A stretch of DNA of 64,000 nt from Pseudomonas fluorescens. Its GTDB lineage: Bacteria > Pseudomonadota > Gammaproteobacteria > Pseudomonadales > Pseudomonadaceae. Positions 39,462 through 46,545 of the stretch are shown here, one piece after another. A program made the translations under genes and the position numbers. Every line of letters begins with the position of its first letter. Positions within the stretch are counted from its first letter, which is position 1. The notes beneath the pieces are model-generated. The model was given only the letters and a program-made list of their open reading frames with translations. It ran no database searches and was not told the DNA's origin. The stretch covers positions 186,001 through 250,000 of the forward strand of contig NZ_CABVII010000007.1 of assembly GCF_902497995.1 (NCBI RefSeq), in the 5' to 3' direction.

Positions 39462-40274
39462 ATGCCCTTCGTCACAATAGATGGACAACCGCTTCACTAC
39501 ATCGATCAAGGTACAGGCCCGGCAGTGCTGCTGGCTGGCAGCTATCTGTGGGACCAGGCCATGTGGGCGCCACAGATCGCCGCGTTGTCGCAACAATACC
39601 GGGTGATCGCCCCGGACCTGTGGGGCCATGGCAAGTCCGGGCCCATACCGCAGACGACCACGTCACTGGATGACATCGCGCGCCAGGGATTGGCCTTGCT
39701 CGATCATCTGGACATCGAACGCGTCACGCTGGTGGGGCTTTCGGTCGGCGGCATGTGGGGCGCGCGCCTGGCCTTGTCGGCGCCATGGCGAGTCGACGGC
39801 CTGGTGCTGATGGACACCTATCTCGGTCACGAGCCGGATCCGACCCGTGAATATTATTTCTCGTTGTTAAGGCAGATCGAAGAGGCCGGCGTGATCACGC
39901 CACAGCTGCTGGATATCATTGTGCCGATCTTCTTCCGTCCCGGTATCGACCCGCAGTCGGCGCTTTATCAGGACTTCCGTGCTTCGTTGGCGGCGCTGCC
40001 GTCGGATCGCCTGCGCACAAGCATCGTGCCGATGGGGCGGATTACGTTTGGCCGGGATGATCTGTTGCCGCGCCTGGGCGAGTTGAACGCTGACACCACG
40101 CTGCTGATCTGTGGTGACCAGGATCAACCGCGGCCACCGGCGGAAACCATCGAAATGGCCGAGTTGATCGGTTGCCCGTACGTGCTGGTGCCGGAGGCGG
40201 GGCATATCTCCAATCTGGAGAATCCGCCGTTCGTCACAGATGCATTGCTGACGTTTTTGGCTGAGAGAAATTAG
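39462..40274 (+). CDS. Alpha/beta-fold hydrolase
   Basis: The 270-residue protein has the catalytic triad of the alpha/beta hydrolases: Ser in VGLSVGGMWG (about residue 94), Asp in LICGDQDQPRP (about 214) and His in PEAGHISNLENP (about 242). The oxyanion region LLAGSYLWDQAMW precedes. It resembles 3-oxoadipate enol-lactonase-like hydrolases and not the type II thioesterase PvdG, whose nucleophile motif is different. AAGGAA precedes the ATG at 39462. It lies 210 bases after pvdL, beyond a REP pair, so cotranscription is uncertain and the substrate is unknown. Confidence 0.82.
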   Translation: MPFVTIDGQPLHYIDQGTGPAVLLAGSYLWDQAMWAPQIAALSQQYRVIAPDLWGHGKSGPIPQTTTSLDDIARQGLALLDHLDIERVTLVGLSVGGMWGARLALSAPWRVDGLVLMDTYLGHEPDPTREYYFSLLRQIEEAGVITPQLLDIIVPIFFRPGIDPQSALYQDFRASLAALPSDRLRTSIVPMGRITFGRDDLLPRLGELNADTTLLICGDQDQPRPPAETIEMAELIGCPYVLVPEAGHISNLENPPFVTDALLTFLAERN

Positions 40275-40286
40275 TCGGTCACACAG

Positions 40287-40417
40287 ACGCCATCGCGGGC
40301 AAGTCGGATCGCCGCACCGCACGCTCCCACAGGTAGGGTGTCGTTTGTAAATATTGTGAACGACACAAAACCTGTGGGAGCGTGCGGTGCGGCGATCCGA
40401 CTTGCCCGCGATGGCGT
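40287..40417. repeat. Long REP-type element with 48-bp perfect inverted arms
   Basis: Arms 40287-40334 and 40370-40417 are perfect reverse complements over 48 bases, with a 35-base spacer. Each arm contains GTGGGAGCGTGCGGTGCGGC, then GATCCGACTTGCCCGCGATG, a different REP subtype from the others here. It fills the convergent gap between the hydrolase gene and dsbG and could act as a bidirectional terminator. Confidence 0.92.
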
Positions 40418-40451
40418 TATTGCTGACACCACAAATCCAACGGCCGAACTA

Positions 40452-41222
40452 TTATTTAGGCCCGAGAATCTTCACCAACTTGTCCGGCGATGGCGCGCCT
40501 TGTTGCTGTTGCAGCTCACCCTTGTCATCCATATAAAAAATCGCCGGGGTTGCGGACAACTCCAGCTCCTCCATCAACTGCATGTTCGCAGCAAGCTTCG
40601 CCTGAATCGCCGGCGGCACTTCTTTCAAGGCCTTGAGCGAGCTGCCCTTGCCGGCACCTTCGTGGTCTTGCAGCGCTTTCTGCGGATCCTTGGCGGCCAG
40701 TAGCGCCGCAGATTTGCCAGGGCTGTCTTCACGGATGATGCCGACCATGATGTGACGCAATTGCACCTTGCCGGCCTTCACCCACGGCCGCGCCTGTTCC
40801 CAGAACATGTTGCAGTAAGGACAGTTCGGGTCGCTGAACATATAGACGACCCGCGGTGCGTCCTTGTTGCCGTCAGCGATCCAGCTGCTGGTTTCCAGCT
40901 TGCCCCAGACTTCTTTCGCCATCGGAGCGTAAACCAGTTTCTGCAACGGCGCGCTGCTCAGGTCATTGCCTTGGGCGTCATACAGATTGCCCAGCAGCAC
41001 ATGTTTGCCATCCGGGGTCAGGTACAGTGCCATGCCACGGTTCTGATACTGCGCGGCATAACCACGCAGACCGTCGGGTGCGTCGAATTGACCCATGATT
41101 TTCGCGCCCTTGGCTTCGATCTTCTTGATCGCTTCGGGCAGTTCTTCGGCAGCCTGCACCGACGGCAGGTGCAGCAGGGTGGCACCCAGGGTCAGCGTCA
41201 ACAGGTGGCGGAGGCGGGGCAT
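40452..41222 (-). CDS. dsbG: Thiol:disulfide interchange protein DsbG
   Basis: The 256-residue periplasmic protein has a signal peptide (HLLTLTLGATLLHLPSVQA) and an N-terminal dimerization region, then a thioredoxin fold with the active site C134-P-Y-C137 and cis-Pro in SATPAIFYMDD. DsbG protects or isomerises single cysteines in secreted proteins and is kept reduced by DsbD, whose gene lies just upstream in the same operon. Its ATG lies inside the end of the tlpA-like gene (25-base overlap). Confidence 0.92.
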   Translation of the reverse strand: MPRLRHLLTLTLGATLLHLPSVQAAEELPEAIKKIEAKGAKIMGQFDAPDGLRGYAAQYQNRGMALYLTPDGKHVLLGNLYDAQGNDLSSAPLQKLVYAPMAKEVWGKLETSSWIADGNKDAPRVVYMFSDPNCPYCNMFWEQARPWVKAGKVQLRHIMVGIIREDSPGKSAALLAAKDPQKALQDHEGAGKGSSLKALKEVPPAIQAKLAANMQLMEELELSATPAIFYMDDKGELQQQQGAPSPDKLVKILGPK

Positions 41223-42064
41223 GGCGGATTCCTTGAAGAAGTGGCTGGTGTGGCAGGATTAGAGGTGTCGAAGTTTTCCAGGGCGCGGGCCAGGCTGGCT
41301 TCCGACAGTTCTCCCAGATGGCTGCCCAGCAAGCGACCCTCGGGGCTATAGAACAGCGTAGTCGGCAATGCCATGGAGCCGACGGCCTGGCCCAATCGGC
41401 CGCTGCCATCGAACAAGACGTTGGACAGGCTCAGGCCCTGGGTTTCCAGAAAGGTGCTGACGCTTTGCATGCTTTCGGCCTGGTTGACGAACAGGAAGGT
41501 CAGGTCCGGGCGCTGTTGCTGGGCGTCTTCCAGCACCGGCATTTCCCGGCGACAGGGCGGGCACCAGGTGGCCCACAGGTTGATGACCAGCGGGCCGCCC
41601 TGGTAGTCGGCCAATTGCACGGTTTCGCCAGCGGCATTGCGCAGGGTGATTTCCGGCAGGCGTGTGCCTTGCTCGTAAATCGTCAGGGAGAACGTCGCCA
41701 GCAGCCAGAACGCCAGACCGCTGGCCACGCCGAATCCCAGGGGGCGACGCAGGCCCGGGCGACGCCAGCCTCGATACAAGCCGGCGAGCAGCAGCACGAT
41801 CACGCCCGGCCAGGCAAGAAAGCCGCCGTCGCGCAGGTCGATCACCTGCCACGGATCGTCCCGATAATGGGTCCAGTAAAGGACGACAAACCCCACTCGC
41901 GCCGCCAGCATGCCCAGCAGGAACAGACTGAACAGCACCGACTCGGGGTTCTCGCCACCGCGCTTGGCCACCCGCCAGCCGACAAAGGTCGCCAGCGCCA
42001 GGGCGCCGATCAACAGCAGGTGATTAAGCGCAATGGCAAAGGTGCCGAGGGTAAAGGTCAGCAT
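41198..42064 (-). CDS. TlpA-like thiol-disulfide reductase with N-terminal membrane domain
   Basis: The 288-residue protein has about four to five membrane segments in its first 140 residues (LTFTLGTFAIALNHLLLIGA onward, resembling the Lgt/LgtE membrane region) and a periplasmic thioredoxin-like domain with W-C-P-P-C in NLWATWCPPCRREMPVLE (about residue 180). The cis-Pro is in SMALPTTLFYSPEG. It likely passes electrons from DsbD to a periplasmic partner. Its ATG shares one base with the dsbD stop (TAATG) and it overlaps dsbG by 25 bases, so the three genes form one operon. In P. aeruginosa a similar trio is known (PA2476-PA2478, from memory). Confidence 0.88.
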   Translation of the reverse strand: MLTFTLGTFAIALNHLLLIGALALATFVGWRVAKRGGENPESVLFSLFLLGMLAARVGFVVLYWTHYRDDPWQVIDLRDGGFLAWPGVIVLLLAGLYRGWRRPGLRRPLGFGVASGLAFWLLATFSLTIYEQGTRLPEITLRNAAGETVQLADYQGGPLVINLWATWCPPCRREMPVLEDAQQQRPDLTFLFVNQAESMQSVSTFLETQGLSLSNVLFDGSGRLGQAVGSMALPTTLFYSPEGRLLGSHLGELSEASLARALENFDTSNPATPATSSRNPPCPASATC

Positions 42065-43800
42065 TAACGGGCGTCTCGGGTGGTGGTCCAACGTTGCAGG
42101 AAGGTGTCGGCATTGACCTCGCCGGTGATGCGCTGGCTGCGGCGCTCGATGCCGTCGGCGCCGATCCATAGCAGGCTCGGTGGCCCCGGCACCTTATAAC
42201 GGCCGAGCAGTTCGCGGCTGGCGGCATTGTCGGCGGTGACGTCCAGCCGTAGCAAGCGCACATCGCTTAATGCTTGCAGTACATGGGCTTTGCCGAACAC
42301 CTGTTTTTCCATGACCTTGCACGACACACACCAATCGGCGTAGTAGTCCAGCAGCACCCATTGGCCTTGTGCCTGTGCCGCATCGAGCTCCCGTTGCAGG
42401 GAGGCGGGGTCCTTGATGGTGGTGAAGGCGTCGTGACCGACAGGGCTTGCGGCGCTGCTTGAGCCTGTAGCGCTGTAGACCTGCAACGGCTTGAACAGAT
42501 CATCGCTGCCGCCTGCGGCACCGATCAGCAGCAGGCTGCCCCATATACCCAGCAACAGCGAACTGGCACCGAACAGGTGAGCGATGCGCCCGAACCCTTC
42601 CGACTGCTTCCAGGCGCTGTAGGCGGCGATCAACAACAATGCACCCGACAGCCCGACCCACAGCGATTGTGCCAGCACCGGACGCAGCATCAGCAGCGCA
42701 GTGGCGAGGAACAGGAAACCGAACACGCCTTTGAGCAGGCTCATCCACGCGCCTGGTTTAGGCAGGAAGCGATTGCCGACCGTCACCAGCAACAGCAGCG
42801 GTACGCCGATGCCGATGCCCATGGCGAACAGAATCAGCCCGCCATGCAGCGCATTGCCGCTTTGCGCGATGTAGAGCAGAGCGCCGGCCAACGGAGCGGT
42901 CATGCAGGGGCCAACCAGCAAACCGGAGACGGCCCCCAGGACGCCAGCGCCGATGAGGCTGCCGCCGCGCTGGTTGCGAGAGACATTTTCCAGGCGATCG
43001 CGCACGGCTACCGGCAATTGCAACTCGAAGAATCCGAACATCGGCAACGCCAGCAGCACGAACACCGCGGCGAAGGTGCCCAGCAGCCAGGGATTCTGCA
43101 GCAATGCCTGCAGGTTTGCGCCCAGCAGCGCCGCCAGTACTCCCATCGCCGCATACACCAGCGCCATGCAGATCACATAGCTGCTGGCCAGGGCAAACCC
43201 GCGTCGGGGCGTGGCGCCACTGCCGACAATCAAACCGGCGAGGATCGGCAGCATGGGGAGTGTGCAAGGGGTGAAGGCCAGCAGCAGCCCCAGACCGAAG
43301 AACACCAGCAGGCTCCAGCCCAATGCTCGCTGTTGCAGGCCGCTGGCCAAGGCTTGATCAGGTGCTTCGTCAACGGCCGATGTGTCAGGGCTCCCACCCA
43401 GATCCACCATCTGGGTTTGCGGCGGATAACACAGTCCGGCGTCGGCACAACCCTGGAAGCCCACCTTGATCTGGCCCGTGGCTCCCGCTGGAATCTTCAG
43501 CTCCAGGCCCTGGCGATAGACCTGCTGCTCGCCAAAGAACTCGTCGCTGTGCGATTCGCCCTCTGGCAGTACAGGTTTGTGTTCTGTCGGCAATCCATCG
43601 AATTTGAGCCGTTGCTGGTACAGGTAGTAGCCATCCGCGATCTGCCAATAGAGCTGGGTTTCCCCGGATTCCAGGCGTTCAGAGGTGAAGACGAACGCCT
43701 TGCCGACGGGAAGAAAGTCAGGTTTGGTTTCGAACGGATTGGTCCCGGCCTGGGCCAGGCCCGAGATCAGGAGAACGAAAAATAGAAACAGTCGACGCAT
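42064..43800 (-). CDS. dsbD: Thiol:disulfide interchange protein DsbD
   Basis: DsbD carries electrons from cytoplasmic thioredoxin across the inner membrane. The 578-residue protein shows all three parts: a signal peptide (FLFFVLLISGLAQA) and N-terminal periplasmic domain with the cysteines in GCADAGLCYPP; a central domain of about eight membrane segments with the paired cysteines in AFTPCTLPM and LVGPCMTAP; and a C-terminal thioredoxin domain with YADWCVSCKVMEKQV. The start is the ATG at 43800, seven bases after AAGG. A direct repeat suited to an OmpR-type regulator lies 48-67 bases upstream. The downstream dsb genes are coupled to it. Confidence 0.93.
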   Translation of the reverse strand: MRRLFLFFVLLISGLAQAGTNPFETKPDFLPVGKAFVFTSERLESGETQLYWQIADGYYLYQQRLKFDGLPTEHKPVLPEGESHSDEFFGEQQVYRQGLELKIPAGATGQIKVGFQGCADAGLCYPPQTQMVDLGGSPDTSAVDEAPDQALASGLQQRALGWSLLVFFGLGLLLAFTPCTLPMLPILAGLIVGSGATPRRGFALASSYVICMALVYAAMGVLAALLGANLQALLQNPWLLGTFAAVFVLLALPMFGFFELQLPVAVRDRLENVSRNQRGGSLIGAGVLGAVSGLLVGPCMTAPLAGALLYIAQSGNALHGGLILFAMGIGIGVPLLLLVTVGNRFLPKPGAWMSLLKGVFGFLFLATALLMLRPVLAQSLWVGLSGALLLIAAYSAWKQSEGFGRIAHLFGASSLLLGIWGSLLLIGAAGGSDDLFKPLQVYSATGSSSAASPVGHDAFTTIKDPASLQRELDAAQAQGQWVLLDYYADWCVSCKVMEKQVFGKAHVLQALSDVRLLRLDVTADNAASRELLGRYKVPGPPSLLWIGADGIERRSQRITGEVNADTFLQRWTTTRDAR

Positions 43801-43847
43801 GGGTAAGCCTTGTCCCTGTGCAAGTGAGGTGCACAATGGCGGGCGGC

Positions 43848-43867
43848 GATTAACCGGTGATTAACCG
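43848..43867 (-). promoter_or_regulatory. Direct repeat upstream of dsbD, possible response-regulator box
   Basis: On the minus strand GGTTAA-N5-GGTTAA (as CGGTTAATC twice, 11 bases apart) lies 48-67 bases before the dsbD ATG. The phasing and sequence type are those of PhoP/OmpR-family binding sites. The OmpR-type regulator encoded 2 kb away is the natural candidate. Confidence 0.5.
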
Positions 43868-43897
43868 CCGCGCAATGCTGCCATGGGCTTGGGAAGC

Positions 43898-44638
43898 TCA
43901 GTCGCGTAACAGTCCGGGCCAGGTGTGGTCATCGACTGTTTTCGGACCGTATTCGAGTTTGTCCTCATCGATGTTATAGGTGACATACTCGTTGTCAGTC
44001 AGGAATATATACAGGTAGCTGTCGGCAAATGTTCGATCGTTTTGTGCTGCGCTGATCATTCGATGCTTGTAGGGCGAAAGCCCACGCCATGTGGTGTTGG
44101 TTATGGGCGCTATTGTCAGTTCGTGAATCCCTTCTTTGAAGTGGGGCGGACGCTGCGGGAAGTTAAAATCAAGAAATAGTGAGTTGCCATCATTCATCAG
44201 GAATCGAAATTTTCCCGAGATGCCGGGAGCATACGTTCGCCACCATACTCCTGCGACGATACGATCAAAGTAAGGAAGGAGGGTGTGCCATACTGAAGAT
44301 TCGACGCGATAGTTTCTGATGACCTTGTCAGCATCCTGGTCATATTTGCAGACCATGGGCGTACTGCCTTCATAATAGAAGAGCCAAAGATGATCCTGGT
44401 CACTTCCACCTGAAGGTTCATTCTCAATATTGGTGGTCGTGAATCCAAATCGCAGATTTTTAACGTGCTTGTGAAAGTCGTGCCAGTTATTGTAGTTGGC
44501 CGGCGCAGGATACTCATCGGGTGTTGCGTTTTCACCAATATCGAATCGGCTGTACGTGTTGTCATCCTTGAAGAAAAAGTAAATTCTATCTTTTCCTGCA
44601 CGCCAGTCGACGGCGACAAAGTTTTTTAATGTTTTCAT
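43898..44638 (-). CDS. Hemopexin-like repeat protein, copy 1
   Basis: The 246-residue protein consists of four hemopexin-type blades: FVAVDWRAGKDRIYFFFKDD with SRFD (residues 7-50); NLRFGFTT to LWLFYYEGSTP and KYDQD (62-115); FDRIVAGVWW to FRFLMNDGNSLFLDFN (123-165); and HRMISAAQNDRTF to YLYIFLTDNEYVTYN (190-240). Each blade has the aromatic strand followed by a D/N turn. It has no signal peptide and no membrane segment. The family includes photopexins of Photorhabdus and hemopexin domains of heme- or matrix-binding proteins; a ligand cannot be named. The coding sequence is AT-richer than its neighbours. A paralogue lies 142 bases upstream. Confidence 0.78.
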   Translation of the reverse strand: MKTLKNFVAVDWRAGKDRIYFFFKDDNTYSRFDIGENATPDEYPAPANYNNWHDFHKHVKNLRFGFTTTNIENEPSGGSDQDHLWLFYYEGSTPMVCKYDQDADKVIRNYRVESSVWHTLLPYFDRIVAGVWWRTYAPGISGKFRFLMNDGNSLFLDFNFPQRPPHFKEGIHELTIAPITNTTWRGLSPYKHRMISAAQNDRTFADSYLYIFLTDNEYVTYNIDEDKLEYGPKTVDDHTWPGLLRD

Positions 44639-44780
44639 GTCTGAGTCCTTTCAGTTGATTTTAGATACGCCTTCTGATCGAAGCGGCTTTCCCTCGGTTT
44701 TTTTCTAATCCGACACCAGCAATACTTACACGAGCAGTCCAGGCGCTCAGCATGGACGGCGGTGATCATCCCCTGCTTAA

Positions 44781-45584
44781 TCACCTCTCATCGTGACTGT
44801 TGCCAAAATTAAACTCTGTATCTGATATTTCAGCACCAGGCCCTGTATCTGATATTTCAGATCTTGATGGCAGTACCAGGCCGGGCCAGGTGCCGTCATT
44901 GACTTCTTTTGGGCCGTATTCGATTTTGTTTTCATGAATATTATAGGCAATGTATTCATTGTTGGTGAGGAAAATATAGAGGTAACTATCGCCAAACGAG
45001 CGATTGTTTTGTGCGGCGGTAATGATTCGGTCCTTGTACGGCACCAGACCGGGCCACGTGCTGTTAGTGAGCGGCTCAGCCCTTACTCTGGGTGGCTTGG
45101 AACCTCGCGCCAGATGCGTGCTATGGTTAATCCAGATTGAACGCCCGTCGTTAGTGAGGAAACGAAATTTAAACGGGTATTCTACAGAGGTCTGCCACCA
45201 TGTGCCCGCGACGATATGATCGAAAAACGGAAGGAGATCTTTCCAGTCAGTGTCTTCTACGCGATAGTTTTTTATGACTTGGTCAGTGTCCTGATCATAT
45301 TTGCAAACCATCGGGGTAGAGGCATCATAATAGAAGAGCCAGAGAATGTCCTTGTCAAGGTTCCGGCCGTCAAATACAGTGCAGGCGAACCCGAATCGCA
45401 GGTTTCTGGCATGTGCGTGGAAATCGTGCCAGTTACTGTATTTAATCGGTTTTGGGTAGCCTTCCGGTACCCGGTTGTCACCGAGATCGAATCGGCTGTA
45501 AGTATTGGTGTCTTTGAAAAAAAAGAAGCATTTGTCTTTTCCTGCGCGCCAGTCGATAGCGACAAAGTCTCTTGAAGTAGCCAT
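44781..45584 (-). CDS. Hemopexin-like repeat protein, copy 2
   Basis: The 267-residue paralogue of the gene downstream keeps the same four blades: FVAIDWRAGKDKCFFFFKDT, LWLFYYDASTPMVCKYDQDT, FRFLTNDGRSIWIN and YLYIFLTNNEYIAYNIHEN. It differs mainly in loops and in a C-terminal tail of about 25 residues that holds a nine-residue repeat (EISDTGPGA, EISDTEFNF). No signal peptide is seen. The two are clearly a tandem duplication. The AT-rich base content and the insertion between dsbD and its divergent two-component genes suggest transfer. Function unknown; an iron- or heme-related role is only suggested by the surroundings. Confidence 0.78.
   Translation of the reverse strand: MATSRDFVAIDWRAGKDKCFFFFKDTNTYSRFDLGDNRVPEGYPKPIKYSNWHDFHAHARNLRFGFACTVFDGRNLDKDILWLFYYDASTPMVCKYDQDTDQVIKNYRVEDTDWKDLLPFFDHIVAGTWWQTSVEYPFKFRFLTNDGRSIWINHSTHLARGSKPPRVRAEPLTNSTWPGLVPYKDRIITAAQNNRSFGDSYLYIFLTNNEYIAYNIHENKIEYGPKEVNDGTWPGLVLPSRSEISDTGPGAEISDTEFNFGNSHDER
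44816..44860. repeat. Short in-frame tandem repeat
   Basis: CTGTATCTGATATTTCAG occurs at 44816-44833 and 44843-44860, a 27-base period. It encodes the repeated EISDT at the C-terminus of hemopexin-like copy 2. Confidence 0.85.
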
Positions 45585-45677
45585 TTTATGTCCTTTATAG
45601 GTTTGTGGTTGTATGAGTTGCTGTTTGCTGGTGCCAGATTAGTGTTTTGTGTTGATGTTTAGAATGGTTTGTATGTG

Positions 45678-45746
45678 TCAAATTTAGACGCGGAATCACT
45701 GTTGCCGGGAATCGATTATATCAATGTAAGCCTCGTCTAAATTTGA
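45678..45746. repeat. 13-bp inverted repeat between the hemopexin-like pair and the two-component genes
   Basis: TCAAATTTAGACG (45678-45690) and CGTCTAAATTTGA (45734-45746) are perfect inverted copies 43 bases apart. They lie in the AT-rich, gene-free stretch 45585-45864. This may be an operator pair or the footprint of a mobile element. Confidence 0.75.
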
Positions 45747-45864
45747 TGGTGAACCAGATCGGCAGCATAACGTCACGAAGTCGCTTCTCGTCCGTCGAAG
45801 CACTCGTCATAATTTGGTCTTAATCCTCACCTGTTCCACTCATGTTTTTGCTCAGGGAGCTCCC

Positions 45865-46545
45865 ATGCACGTACTGGTTTGCGAAGACGACGAGCTGATC
45901 GCCAGCGGCATCGTCGCCGGCCTGACCGCACAAGGCCTGACGGTGGAGCACGTAGCTACCGCCTCGGCGGCCCGGGCAATGCTCAAGGTCGCCGAATTCG
46001 ACGTCATGGTGCTCGACCTCGGCTTGCCCGACGAAGACGGTCTGAAGCTGTTGCAGCAGTTGCGCCATCATGGCCTCGAGATTCCGGTGCTGATCCTCAC
46101 CGCGCGGGACTCGGTCACCGACCGGGTCGACGGTTTGCAGGCCGGCGCCGACGATTACCTGCTCAAGCCATTCGATCTGCGCGAACTGGCGGCGCGCCTG
46201 CACACCTTGTTGCGCCGAGTGGCGGGCCGCAGCGTCAACCTGATCGAGCACGGTGCGCTGACGTACGATCCGAGCAGTCGCGAAACCATCCTCGGCGGCC
46301 AACCGGTGGACCTGTCGCGTCGTGAGCAGGCACTGTTGCAGGCCTTGTTGCATAACCGTGGCCGGGTGCTGTCCACCGAACAGCTGAAGGACAGTGTCTA
46401 CGGCTTCAACGACGAACTGGAAAGCAACGCCCTCAACGTTCATATCCATCACCTGAGGCGTAAACTGGGTAACGGAATCGTCGAGACCGTGCGCGGCCTG
46501 GGATATCGCCTGGGGCCGGCGGATGGCGGAGATCAATCGAAGTGA
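45865..46545 (+). CDS. OmpR/PhoP-type response regulator
   Basis: The 226-residue regulator has a receiver domain (acidic pair D8-D9, phospho-acceptor D51 in VMVLDLGLPDEDG, late K101 in DYLLKPFD) and a C-terminal winged-helix domain (about 125-222; LSRREQALLQALLHNRGRVL and NALNVHIHHLRRKLG). GGGAG lies just ahead of the ATG at 45865. It overlaps the sensor gene (TGATG) and is divergent from dsbD. In P. aeruginosa a two-component pair also adjoins the dsbG-dsbD genes, so control of that operon is likely. Confidence 0.92.
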   Translation: MHVLVCEDDELIASGIVAGLTAQGLTVEHVATASAARAMLKVAEFDVMVLDLGLPDEDGLKLLQQLRHHGLEIPVLILTARDSVTDRVDGLQAGADDYLLKPFDLRELAARLHTLLRRVAGRSVNLIEHGALTYDPSSRETILGGQPVDLSRREQALLQALLHNRGRVLSTEQLKDSVYGFNDELESNALNVHIHHLRRKLGNGIVETVRGLGYRLGPADGGDQSK

